DNA of 64,000 nucleotides from G963674685 sp964591275 (GTDB lineage Bacteria > Lernaellota > Lernaellaia > JACKCT01), in contig CAZQAE010000009.1 in assembly GCA_964591275.1 (NCBI GenBank), forward strand, positions 29,636-93,635, in the 5' to 3' direction. The position numbers and the translations under genes are program-made. How positions within the stretch are numbered: the stretch's first letter is position 1; the number at the start of each line of letters is the position of its first letter. The notes below the pieces were generated by a model. The model was not told the origin of the DNA, searched no databases, and worked only from the letters and a program-made list of their open reading frames with translations. Positions 45,170 through 53,736 of the stretch are shown here, one piece after another.

Positions 45170-45290
45170 GAATGCCGAATTTCGAATGCGGAATGCGAAG
45201 CAATGAATAAGCGAAAGCACGATGTCGACAACTCTTCATCCGTACTTCATACTTTATACTTCATACCTCATACTTCATCCGTCCTAAACG
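45170..45290 (+). repeat. Dispersed 85-base repeat, copy B, plus ACTTCATAC words
   Basis: 45170-45248 is the inverted copy of 29680-29763. It begins eight bases after the radical SAM stop codon and continues as ACTTCATAC-type words to about 45285. It contains the ATG (45203) and first 30 codons of the next open frame. Confidence 0.85.
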
Positions 45291-46486
45291 CCAGACCCTT
45301 TGGTTCTCAGAGTTTTAAACATCTTTGGCTCGTCCTGGCGCTGTGTTCATGGGTTCTCGCAGCGCTTTGCCCATGCGCCTTCGCGCAGGAGGAAAACAAT
45401 GAGGATGAAGACGAGTTGTGGGGAAGCCCGCGGATTAATGCGGCGGCCTCTATCGGCTTTTCCTGGACTTTGCCCACCGTAACCGACGAGCGCGATACCC
45501 GCTTCGACAATGGCAACACCGTAAGCGGCTTTTTGCGCGGCGCGTCCATGTCCCTCCGGGCCGATGTTGCCAGGCGCACCGATATCCGCATCTCCTTCGG
45601 CGCGGCTCCCCGCTCGGAATATGACCTTGACCAGGACGGCGCCAACGACGATCCAAACGCCGGAGAAATTGTGACCTCTTTGAGCGCAGCGTATGTCACC
45701 TGGTACGCGGGGCCGTGGCTACGGGTTCAGGGGGGGCTTATACCGCTGCCGTGGTCGAGGCTGACCAATAGGGTTTGGGGTTATGGCTTCGCCGCCTCTT
45801 CGCCATCTCGTCGCTACGGATTGACAAGCACCTACGATTTGGGTGTTTCGGTTTTCGGTGATTTGCCACTGGCCCTGGGGAGCTACGCGCTGGCCGTGGT
45901 CAACGGCGAGAAATCCAGACGACCCGAACGGAATCGTTATAAGGCCGGGCACGCCGTTGTCTCGATAAAGCCACTGCCTTTTTGGATTTTCAAAAGAGTC
46001 GGTCTCTCCGGGTGCGCGATCGACGAAAAACGCGACGATCCGCCGGGCGACGCCATCGACCGTCGCCGGGCCTTCGCCGCGCTATTATCCATTCCCGTTT
46101 CCTATGTCCGACTGGCCGCAGAGGCGGGATATAATCTCCATTATGAAAGTACGGACAAGGACCCCAGGCAGGAGGGAATATACTCCGTTTACGTCACGGC
46201 GAAACCGCGATGGGATCTGGGACTATTTATTCGCGGCGACTTTCGCGATCCTGACTTGAGTGAAAAGCACGGGACCGAAAGCGTTTTCAGCTCACGAATC
46301 CGCGACCGCACCTTGTATGCCAACGCCGACCGCCGTTATGATTACTTTGCCGGAGCGTACTATAAATTGCGCCGCTCCGTCAGCGTCGGCAGTTTTGGCC
46401 ATATGCGTTTTTATGAGGAGTATGACAACGGGAACCCGATCCCGCCGACAGCGGATTTGAATATTGTGCTGACGCTGGGATTTTAG
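45203..46486 (+). CDS. Outer-membrane barrel with a repeat-derived 5' end
   Basis: A protein of up to 427 residues. From about residue 38 there is a signal-like segment (HLWLVLALCSWVLAALCPCAFAQ), then an acidic EENNEDEDE and a barrel-like domain rich in alternating strands, ending LTLGF with C-terminal Phe. The only start codon in frame upstream of the signal is ATG 45203, which lies inside the dispersed repeat; residues 1-30 (NKRKHDVDNSSSVLH...) are encoded by repeat sequence. The original start may have been displaced by the repeat. Porin or transporter function is possible but no family is recognised. Confidence 0.7.
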   Translation: MNKRKHDVDNSSSVLHTLYFIPHTSSVLNARPFGSQSFKHLWLVLALCSWVLAALCPCAFAQEENNEDEDELWGSPRINAAASIGFSWTLPTVTDERDTRFDNGNTVSGFLRGASMSLRADVARRTDIRISFGAAPRSEYDLDQDGANDDPNAGEIVTSLSAAYVTWYAGPWLRVQGGLIPLPWSRLTNRVWGYGFAASSPSRRYGLTSTYDLGVSVFGDLPLALGSYALAVVNGEKSRRPERNRYKAGHAVVSIKPLPFWIFKRVGLSGCAIDEKRDDPPGDAIDRRRAFAALLSIPVSYVRLAAEAGYNLHYESTDKDPRQEGIYSVYVTAKPRWDLGLFIRGDFRDPDLSEKHGTESVFSSRIRDRTLYANADRRYDYFAGAYYKLRRSVSVGSFGHMRFYEEYDNGNPIPPTADLNIVLTLGF

Positions 46487-46764
46487 ACGCTTTTGAAAAT
46501 GACAAATTTATTCTGGCAGGGCTTAGGGTCTGGGGGTAAAACAACTCCGAATTACAGAGGTCCTTTGCCATGCGAATTTCTAATATTTATTGGATTAGAA
46601 AATGGCGCCTGGAATTTTAGGCGACAGAGCGTCGGACTTTCAAAGGAGCGTCGGGAAACGAGAACCCGCGAAGCATAGCCGCCCGTGTTGTTTATTATTG
46701 ATGAGCGAAAATTAAAATATTTTTACAAGTTGAAGTGACCAATTGCTCAATTTCAATTCAAAAA

Positions 46765-46851
46765 TTATCCCTTGGCCATTGCGACCCACAGCACGACCCA
46801 AAGGATGCCAAGCGAGACAAGAAACACCCGTCTGAATTGAAGAACCCTCAT
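46765..46851 (-). CDS. Small 28-residue single-helix membrane protein
   Basis: ATG at 46851 has GAGGGGG seven bases upstream and encodes a basic head (MRVLQFRR) and one hydrophobic helix (VFLVSLGILWVVLWVAMA), ending KG and TAA. The strong ribosome site and the head-helix layout are typical of genuine small membrane proteins. It is the same length as the peptide at 19862-19948 but not alike in sequence. It stands alone; partner and function are unknown. Confidence 0.45.
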   Translation of the reverse strand: MRVLQFRRVFLVSLGILWVVLWVAMAKG

Positions 46852-47063
46852 ATTAACCCCCTCAATTTGAAGCCCTACTTTAAAATCGACCGGACACTGG
46901 CCGCAGACTTTTATTTTGTCAAGCCCTGTTTATAGCATGATCGTGGGAAAAGTGTAAGAAGTTTTTATTTTTTATCGGGGCGAGGCCCCGTGTGTGCCCT
47001 TGTTGTGATCGAAAAGAAGCTTCGCAACTACATGGAGTGTGGCCGATTGATGTTGATACCACA

Positions 47064-47095
47064 TGTCGGGGTAGGCACGGGGGCCTGCCCCGACA
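47064..47095. repeat. Long palindrome, TGTCGGGG...CCCCGACA
   Basis: TGTCGGGGTAGGC and GCCTGCCCCGACA pair around ACGGGG. The element resembles REP-like palindromes found in multiple copies in other genomes; only this copy is in the window. Confidence 0.7.
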
Positions 47096-47376
47096 ACTCA
47101 GGCGACGATATTAGCGAATTGTTGAAACCGTCAAAAAAACAATCTGTGCGAATATGAATCACCATATATTTTTCACACCCTTCTCTACGCTTTTCTTGGT
47201 GCGATACAATATGCAGAAGTGCAATGGGAGCGCTTTACTGCATGTTGTATTGCAGGGTTTGGACAAGGCCGGCTTCCAATTTCCAACTTCTAAAGTCAGC
47301 ATGACGCTTTCACACCGGTCGCGTTTTTGCTATAAAGCCGATTCCACTTGTTGAATCACCTCAATTGGAGCAACTC

Positions 47377-48585
47377 ATGCCCGTGAAAGGCCTATTAAAA
47401 GTCCCCGTCGTTTATACCGGCAGCGTCAAGAATTTGCGGCAAAAGAAAAAGCCGAGCGGCTCGCGGCCCGGCGTGCTGTGGTTTGAATACACCGATGCCT
47501 ACTCGGTTTTCGACTATGGGAAAATGCCCGATGAGATTGCCGACAAAGGCGCCGCGGCGGCCATGATGACTGCCTGTCTTTTCGACGAGATCGCGCGACC
47601 CGCGACTTGGAAGGCTTTTCATAAAACCGGCGTACTCGACAAGGTCAAATGCAAAACGATGCGCCGTGAACTGGCCGACTCACAGGCCCTGAAAAACATG
47701 AGGATTTCCGGTCTTGCCACGCATTATCAAGGCGTTGTCAACGACGAGGGCCGCTGCGTTGCGCTCGATAAGCTCAGCAAACCGAGTCAGGTGCTGCAGG
47801 TGGCCGGCGTGCGTATCATCCATCCTCAAACAGCGGTGATCCGAGGACGGCGCTTGTATAATTACACCATGTTTTCGCCCGGCATGAAAAACCACCTTGC
47901 GCCGCTGGAGTGCATTTTCCGCTTTGGTCTGCCAAAGGGTTCGTCGCTTCTTGAGCGCCTGGCAAAAAACCCCGAGTATGCCGAGGAGATCGGCATTTCG
48001 GCCAATGCGAAAGAGGGATCGACGCTATTTCGGCCCGTCATGGAGTTTTCCACCAAGCTCGAACCCGCGGATCGCTATATCAGCTACGAATTTGCTATGA
48101 ACGCGGCGGGAATGGAAGCCGAAGAATTTACGAATCTATTGCACGGCATGACGCTTTCGGCCCTTTGGTTAAAGGAAAAATTTCTGTCCATCGGTCTGAA
48201 GCTCTGGGATGGAAAATTTGAGTTCCTGCGCCTGGGCGAGGGCCTGGCGCTGGGCGACGCCATCACTCCCGACGAACTGCGCCTGACCTACAAAAAGCTG
48301 CAGGTCAGCAAGGAGCTGCTGCGCCAATATCACAATATCCATCAGCCCGAATTCGCCGAAGCCATGGACAAGGCCAAAAAGATTGCGCAGCGCGATGACC
48401 GCTCCTTGCCTAAGATCGTCGCGGATTTGGGCCATTCGCCAAAGCCCGTTGATCCAGCGGTCATTTCGGCTATGTCCGACATGTATGCCGGGATCACCGA
48501 GCGCCTCATGGGCAGAGATATTTTCGGCGGTCGGGCTGATCTGGCCGATGTGGTCAAGAAACTGAAAAAGCTGGGAATTGGATGA
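47377..48585 (+). CDS. purC: SAICAR synthetase, long variant
   Basis: A 402-residue phosphoribosylaminoimidazole-succinocarboxamide synthase, the step of purine synthesis that joins CAIR and aspartate. YTDAYSVFDYGKMPDEI near residue 35 is the family's nucleotide-binding start (usually D-R-[IV]-S-A-F-D), HYQGVVNDEG and EFSTKLEPADRYI follow, and DGKFEF is the metal-binding stretch. It is longer than the usual 240-residue PurC and belongs to the long bacterial/archaeal type. GGAG sits seven bases before ATG 47377. The DUF1285-like gene overlaps its stop codon. No other purine genes are near. Confidence 0.9.
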   Translation: MPVKGLLKVPVVYTGSVKNLRQKKKPSGSRPGVLWFEYTDAYSVFDYGKMPDEIADKGAAAAMMTACLFDEIARPATWKAFHKTGVLDKVKCKTMRRELADSQALKNMRISGLATHYQGVVNDEGRCVALDKLSKPSQVLQVAGVRIIHPQTAVIRGRRLYNYTMFSPGMKNHLAPLECIFRFGLPKGSSLLERLAKNPEYAEEIGISANAKEGSTLFRPVMEFSTKLEPADRYISYEFAMNAAGMEAEEFTNLLHGMTLSALWLKEKFLSIGLKLWDGKFEFLRLGEGLALGDAITPDELRLTYKKLQVSKELLRQYHNIHQPEFAEAMDKAKKIAQRDDRSLPKIVADLGHSPKPVDPAVISAMSDMYAGITERLMGRDIFGGRADLADVVKKLKKLGIG

Positions 48586-49034
48586 CAGAGGCGCCTAACG
48601 TCACCGGCCATCCGCTGGCTGGCATATTCAGCGTGGACGCCGATGGCGTCTGGCGTCATGACGGCGTGCGCATCACGCATGAACGTACGTGGAAGTATTT
48701 TTCCAGCCTGCTGGCCTGTGACGAAACGGGTGTGCCCTTCATCAGCGACGGGCTGGTTCGCATGGATGTGCGCGTCGAGGATTCTGCGCTGATCGTCATG
48801 GCCATACGTATGACCGACGAAGGCATCCGTATTTTTTTCCATGATGACACCAATGAGCTATTAAAACCGGAAACCCTGTTTTTCAAGGGCGATACACCTT
48901 ACTGCCACGTCCGTAACGAGCTTAGCGCACGCTTTTCACGCTCCGCCTGGTTCCAACTCGCCGAGCATATAGCTCGGCAAGGCGAAGGCTACGCGCTGAC
49001 CGTGATGGGGAAAAGATATCCAATACAAGCCTGA
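48582..49034 (+). CDS. DUF1285-like protein
   Basis: A 150-residue soluble protein that resembles DUF1285: FSVDADGVWRHDGVRITHER near the N-terminus, then VRMDVRVEDSALIV and a C-terminal strand set ending LTVMGKRYPIQA. The family's function is unknown. Its start overlaps the purC stop by four bases (ATGA), so translation is coupled, but there is no clear metabolic link to purines. No signal peptide. Confidence 0.65.
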   Translation: MTEAPNVTGHPLAGIFSVDADGVWRHDGVRITHERTWKYFSSLLACDETGVPFISDGLVRMDVRVEDSALIVMAIRMTDEGIRIFFHDDTNELLKPETLFFKGDTPYCHVRNELSARFSRSAWFQLAEHIARQGEGYALTVMGKRYPIQA

Positions 49035-49128
49035 TCGCTTTTAGAACGATACCGGCGGCGGCGCTTCCGACTTTAGCGGAAAGCCGAGGGGGGTGACTGT
49101 TTGAAACACCGCAGGCGGCGATGTTCCC

Positions 49129-49776
49129 TCATTTCTTTTTATCCTGATTTCGCGTCCAGGTCCCGCCGGAGTCGATGCGTTTGCGGATGGAAATGAGAAC
49201 ATCCGGCAGATCATTCGTGCTCATGTTCAGGACAATTTTTTCGATGATTTTGCCGATCAGGGGAATGTCCAAGGCGACGCCGAGTTTGTATTCGGCCAAC
49301 AAAAGACCCGGTTCGATCTCCTCCAACTGCCAGTATCCCACCAGAGATTTTTGATATGAGTGTGGAAATCGTTCGTCGAAATGGAAATCCAAACGTGTTT
49401 TGTCTTTGGATAGAATGTTGAGGGTCGTATATTCCAGGTCTTTGAGCGTTACATCCATACTGAATGTCACAACGATACGATTCGGTGTTTTTTCAATGAC
49501 TTTTACCCAATTGAGCCGGGGAAATATCTCTGGATAATGATCGTAATCAAAAAGCACGCTCCAGAAGGCGTCCAGGTCGCACTTGAAGACCCCGTAGGCG
49601 ATGCCGCTGCCCGATTTTGTTTTCCCATCAATGTCTTTTTTCAGGATAATTTCGCCGCTTTTGACCTTTTCCAGCTCCGCCGCCGTGAGTTTTGAGCTGA
49701 CCGGCCCCGCATGCGCAACGCAAGTCAGGGTGAACAAGATCGCCAATGCCAAAAAGAGAATTAACGCTGATCTCAT
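49129..49776 (-). CDS. Secreted SRPBCC/START-like lipid-binding protein
   Basis: A 215-residue protein with a signal peptide (cleaved after AHA, about residue 22) and a START-like domain. AFWSVLFDYDHYPEIFPRL is the typical first helix of the SRPBCC fold, and WQLEEIEPGLLLAEYKLGV plus the final long helix complete it. Such proteins bind hydrophobic ligands; a secreted form may carry lipids in the periplasm. It follows the pRiA4b-type gene by 3 bases on the same strand, so the two are co-transcribed. Ligand unknown. Confidence 0.8.
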   Translation of the reverse strand: MRSALILFLALAILFTLTCVAHAGPVSSKLTAAELEKVKSGEIILKKDIDGKTKSGSGIAYGVFKCDLDAFWSVLFDYDHYPEIFPRLNWVKVIEKTPNRIVVTFSMDVTLKDLEYTTLNILSKDKTRLDFHFDERFPHSYQKSLVGYWQLEEIEPGLLLAEYKLGVALDIPLIGKIIEKIVLNMSTNDLPDVLISIRKRIDSGGTWTRNQDKKK

Positions 49777-49779
49777 GAT

Positions 49780-50382
49780 TTACTCCAGCAATTTATCGAA
49801 ATGCACTTGCATTTCCTGGAGGTTGAAAAATTCCGGGCTCCAGTATCCCATCCATTCAAGACGGTCCTCAAGCTGTTCCGAATCAAAATATTCATGTTTG
49901 AAGTCGGGATTTTTCGAGAGCTCGAAAGCCGCAAGACATTCCTCATAACCGGGGATGCCGCCGCAATCCTCGGGAGGAAAGGACCGTTTTCCGGCTAGCA
50001 GACGACGCTTGAACTGCTCGGGAAGCTCGACGCATTTTTTTAACTTCACCTCGTGAATCCAGGAATCGCCGAAATCGTATTCGTAAAAAATCTTTTTAGG
50101 TTTTTTGCAGTCGAAGATCGAAAACAGCCGGATTAACCTGGCGTCCGGGACCGGCGTTTCCAAAAAATCATCGCTGGGGAGGCCTGCAATATCCTCTCTT
50201 GAACGGAGAGTTTCTCGGAACGAAAAAAGGTGATAATCATCCCAGCCGCAGGCATCCTGAATGGCCGCGTGAAGTTCGGCGAAAACGGCTTTTTCATGGA
50301 GAAGAAATCTGCGCCAGATACGAGGCTTTATATCCAGCAATGAAACCTCGATCTCATAATAAAGATACCTTTTTCCCGGCAT
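49780..50382 (-). CDS. Plasmid pRiA4b ORF-3-like protein
   Basis: A 200-residue protein of the pRiA4b ORF-3 family (PF07929). Family phrases include IEVSLLDIKPRIWRRFLL, FAELHAAIQDACGWDDYHL, and the C-terminal YDFGDSWIHEV and PPEDCGGIPGYE. The His-Asp-Cys set suggests metal binding but the function is unknown. Members are often found on mobile elements and accessory regions. Upstream lies a repeat-rich spacer; downstream the START-like gene follows immediately. Confidence 0.92.
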   Translation of the reverse strand: MPGKRYLYYEIEVSLLDIKPRIWRRFLLHEKAVFAELHAAIQDACGWDDYHLFSFRETLRSREDIAGLPSDDFLETPVPDARLIRLFSIFDCKKPKKIFYEYDFGDSWIHEVKLKKCVELPEQFKRRLLAGKRSFPPEDCGGIPGYEECLAAFELSKNPDFKHEYFDSEQLEDRLEWMGYWSPEFFNLQEMQVHFDKLLE

Positions 50383-50934
50383 CTGATCTCCTTGCTCATC
50401 TAATCAGGGTGCTCCCTGCGAATTCATCGCACCCCGCAACAAAATATTTCCCAGGCGCGACTGACACTATAGCCCGCCTGACCTGACCTTAGTCAACCAC
50501 GGCAAGGCCGTGAGCTATTACTCCGCGACCGCACGGCAAGGCCGTGCACTGATTATTTGGGATTCAGTGATTAGTGATCAGTGGTCAGTGTTGTAGGAAC
50601 GACATTCCTGTCGCGACCAGAGCTCCGAAGGGGTGCTTCATTAAATTGCCCAAGGTGAACCCCTGGGAGCAGGATCAAGCAAATATATGCGAAGCCCGCG
50701 TTGGCGAGCTACACTTTCACATTGACAAAATGGGAAATCACAGTTCTTGATACGGATGGACAGGCTGTGATTCATAGAGGGCGTCGTGTGAACCTTAATG
50801 TGAGCTTAAACCACGGGGCGACCCTTCAATTTTTATGAAGACCATGCTTTATGGGGTTGTGGAACCGGCTGAGGCATAAAGTGGATTTTTCCAATGCTCA
50901 CTGAACCAAAACAAAGCAAAAAAGGACCGTAAAA
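50383..50934. other. Repeat-rich spacer before the neprosin gene
   Basis: About 550 bases without a gene. It holds two copies of the palindrome CACGGCAAGGCCGTG (50498-50512, and within 50531-50547), a short-word repeat of GATTCAGTGATTAGTG type (50561-50590), one arm of the GTAGGA-CGACATTC palindrome (50591-50618), and the CTCCGAAGGGG phrase also found near 35420. Confidence 0.6.
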
Positions 50935-52704
50935 TTGGATTCTCTTGACTTGTTCAAACGCACAACAGCCCTTTTTGTCTCCCTGCTGCTTTTATCCGCT
51001 TTTTTTGCAACTATGGCGACAACGCAGGGCATCTATGATGTCAACCTGGAAAAAGCCCTCAAGCGCACACCCCGCGCTGTCTGGCAGGAAAGATTCGAGG
51101 CGGCCCAAAAAGCAAGCAAAGATTTCCATGTACAGTCCCTTGAAGACTTCATCAGGATCAACGTGTATTTCAACGCTTTTGTGGGCGACGGCAAGGTGAC
51201 CCATACATTTACAACCAGGCTCGACGAGCAGATTTACTGCATCGATATCAAAACGCAGGGCGCCATCAAAGCAGCCGGCCTCGACCCAAAAACCATCCCC
51301 CACGCCCCCTCAAACGCACCGCCCGAGCCGGTCGCCGATATGCCGGCCTTTGGGGATTCCATTGCCATCGCCGATTCGGGCCTGGACGGCTCCCTTGATC
51401 CGGACGGGCACGCGCGAAAATGCCCGGTCGGTTCCTTTCCAAAACTGATCCGCCCGATCGAAACATATTACAATTTTGAAAAATTCAAAGATATCTTTAA
51501 GAAATATCCCGACGGCTGCCATGGCCCCCTCTCTATCGGAAAAGCGGCGTATAAGGAAAATCATGAATACGGCGTCGTGTTCGGTTACTTCGACAATATC
51601 GGACAGCAGGCCGATTTCAACATCTGGTCCCCCTATGTGGCGCCGGAAAACGAATTTTCACTGGGACAGCTTTGGGTTTCCAGAGGCGATGGCGATGATC
51701 TCCAGACTGTGGAACTTGGCTGGCAGAAATACCCCATGATGTACGGAAACAACCGGTCCAATCTTTTTATTTTCTCTACGTCCGACAACTACAATACCGG
51801 CTGTTACAATCTCGATTGCGGCGACTTTGTTCAGACGGATGCCAGCGTCATCATCGGCGGCGGCTTTCCCGACTACAGCAGCATCGACGGAAATCAATAT
51901 CACGTCACCCTGGGATTCATTCGCGATGGCGCGGGGGGAAACCACTGGTGGCTCAAGTACAACAGCACGTGGGTCGGCTACTACCCCAACAATCTGTTCA
52001 ACAACGAGGGAATCGCCCAGAAGTCGGAACATGTCACTTTCGGGGGCGAAATCATCGACACTTACTACGGCGGTCAGCACACGGACACTGAAATGGGCAG
52101 CGGTCGCTTCCCAAATGAAGGATACGGGTACGCCGCTTACATCAAAAAGATTCAGTACGTCAACATGAGCGGAGGTCTGACCAACCCTGCCAGATTATAT
52201 GAACAATACACCGTACCGGAATGCTGGGATATCGGCAACGTGGATTACAGCTCCGACAATGACTGGAAAACCAATTTCTTCTTCGGCGGATCCTGCGATA
52301 ACTATAATCCCGACGACGACGACGATGATTTCGACGACGACGATGATTTCGATGACGATGATGATTTCGATGACGATGCCGATGACGATGATGCCGATGA
52401 CGATGGAGAGCAAAACGGTTCCGGCGAATGCACCCGCCTCATGGAAATGGTCTACTACGAATGCGATTATGAATTGCTCGATGGCGATAATCCCATCAGC
52501 GACAACGCAGCCTATGATATGTGCCTGATGGACATCGGCGACTGGAATTGTATCTTCAGTTGCGCCAATGACGAACGGGTGACCGGTTGCTCGATCCTGG
52601 CTGACTGCCTGGCAGAACGTTGCCGCCTTGTCGTAAATGAAAACGAGTCGGCAAGCGGCGGCAATGATGACGATGATGACGGCGGGGGTTGCTGCTCCTG
52701 CTGA
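50935..52704 (+). CDS. Neprosin-type secreted peptidase with Asp linker and Cys-rich tail
   Basis: A 589-residue exported protein. After a signal helix (10-28) and a pro-region, residues about 195-450 match the neprosin (DUF239) fold of plant prolyl endopeptidases: FNIWSPYV, ENEFSLGQLWV, GWQKYPMMYGNN, NTGCYNLDCGDFVQT, FGGEIIDTYYGGQHTDT, MGSGRFPNEGYG. The EFS and GGE strands carry the glutamates proposed as catalytic. A linker made of DDDDDDFDDD units (about 461-505) joins a Cys-rich module of about 60 residues, like those near 3-5 kb, and an Asp-Gly tail ending GCCSC. TTG start, AAGGA nine bases before. Likely a secreted protease that cuts after Pro or Glu. Confidence 0.88.
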   Translation: MDSLDLFKRTTALFVSLLLLSAFFATMATTQGIYDVNLEKALKRTPRAVWQERFEAAQKASKDFHVQSLEDFIRINVYFNAFVGDGKVTHTFTTRLDEQIYCIDIKTQGAIKAAGLDPKTIPHAPSNAPPEPVADMPAFGDSIAIADSGLDGSLDPDGHARKCPVGSFPKLIRPIETYYNFEKFKDIFKKYPDGCHGPLSIGKAAYKENHEYGVVFGYFDNIGQQADFNIWSPYVAPENEFSLGQLWVSRGDGDDLQTVELGWQKYPMMYGNNRSNLFIFSTSDNYNTGCYNLDCGDFVQTDASVIIGGGFPDYSSIDGNQYHVTLGFIRDGAGGNHWWLKYNSTWVGYYPNNLFNNEGIAQKSEHVTFGGEIIDTYYGGQHTDTEMGSGRFPNEGYGYAAYIKKIQYVNMSGGLTNPARLYEQYTVPECWDIGNVDYSSDNDWKTNFFFGGSCDNYNPDDDDDDFDDDDDFDDDDDFDDDADDDDADDDGEQNGSGECTRLMEMVYYECDYELLDGDNPISDNAAYDMCLMDIGDWNCIFSCANDERVTGCSILADCLAERCRLVVNENESASGGNDDDDDGGGCCSC

Positions 52705-53333
52705 TCGATATCAGGTATTTTCAATATTGGGAATTATGGCATAGTAGATATTCGAGGGCTACTTTCGGATATTATTGCCATACTGGGGCATAAAACCATC
52801 AAAGCTCTTTCGAGATGCCGACATTGTTTCAGAGCCCGGTGAGCGTAGAGCGAGACAAGGTTTTGCGTGGGCTGCGCGGCGCGATGTGGTTTGTTGCATC
52901 TTCTGGGGTTTCATTCCCCGCTGCTTGCGTCGTCGCCGTTTGGTCATTGCCATGAATGGCCTTAAGTTCTGATTTTCGCGCAACAAATCTAAAATGACTT
53001 TATGCTAAGTCCTTACAGAACGCCCCCGGTTGTGTCTAAAAATCCTGCGCCCTATTGAAAATTTGGGGACACCCAATCCGCGCAGCCATTCGCCAACGAA
53101 AGGACTTCGGAAAAATCAAAGAATTGCCAATCCTTTATAAATTGTTCTGATAGGTGTCCCCAATTTTCCGTTGGTTAAGGAAATCTCAGCACGAAAAACA
53201 GTTCCAAAAGGGCTAAGCTTAGCGCCATTCATGCCAGTCACCATTTTCCAAAATTTCAAAATAGTTCTTGACATTCAGCAAAGGGCATGGCAAATAAGCA
53301 ATTGCTTAATTAACGAATCTCTTAAGGATTCTC
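52705..53333. other. Intergenic region containing a MITE-like element
   Basis: No convincing gene. A basic minus-strand frame (52759-52986) starts AMTKRRRRKQRG but lacks a ribosome site and family. The MITE-like element at 53058-53167 is described separately. Confidence 0.45.
53058..53167. mobile_element. MITE-like element with TTGGGGACACC ends
   Basis: AAAATTTGGGGACACC (53058-53073) and GGTGTCCCCAATTTT (53153-53167) are near-perfect terminal inverted repeats around 80 bases with no coding capacity. Length and structure fit a miniature inverted-repeat element or a REP-type unit mobilised in trans by a transposase elsewhere. No transposase gene is in the window. Confidence 0.65.
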
Positions 53334-53669
53334 ATGCACCCAAAAGCCATTTCCAAATTGCACGCAAAAACATGCAAGGCATTTTCCAATCCCTACCGGA
53401 TTGAAATCATCGAAGCGCTCATGGCCAAAGAATGCACGACGGAAGAACTCGCGCACAAGATGGCGACCTCTTCCCCCAACGTTTCACAGCATTTGAAAAT
53501 CATGCGCGACCGTGGAGTCGTCGCCAGCAACCGGCACGATGGAAAGATTTGGCATCGGCTGGCTAGTGAAAAGATTCGAACCCTGTTTTTATTGGAGCGC
53601 GAAATACTGCTCGAAATGCATCAGAAAAATGCCCGTGTTGTCAACGAGAATAGTGGAGTATCTCTTTGA
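53334..53669 (+). CDS. ArsR-family HTH regulator
   Basis: A 111-residue winged-helix regulator. The HTH reads CTTEELAHKMATSSPNVSQHL-type (helix-turn-helix about 35-58), followed by the wing VVASNRHDGKIWHRL, as in ArsR/SmtB proteins. No metal-binding Cys pair (CxC) is seen in the recognition helix, so metal sensing is unlikely. AAGGA lies six bases before the ATG. It precedes the FadL-type gene by about 65 bases on the same strand, so it may be autoregulated with that gene. Ligand unknown. Confidence 0.88.
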   Translation: MHPKAISKLHAKTCKAFSNPYRIEIIEALMAKECTTEELAHKMATSSPNVSQHLKIMRDRGVVASNRHDGKIWHRLASEKIRTLFLLEREILLEMHQKNARVVNENSGVSL

Positions 53670-53736
53670 TATTATGAACAAATATTTCAAATCATTTTCG
53701 AAAAGGGTAAATAAACAGAATCATGAAGGAGCGATG

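Larger units (their letters stand above)
46487..47376. other. Intergenic region with palindromes and one small gene
   Basis: About 890 bases with a short G-tract (46517-46536), the small minus-strand gene at 46765-46851, the palindrome CGGGGCGAGGCCCCG (46976-46990) and the longer one at 47064-47095. The remaining open frames are short, without ribosome sites, and are not called. Confidence 0.5.

Noticed and set aside
52759..52986. Basic minus-strand protein starting near 52950
   Set aside because: No ribosome site and no family; the Arg/Lys-rich start is the only feature.
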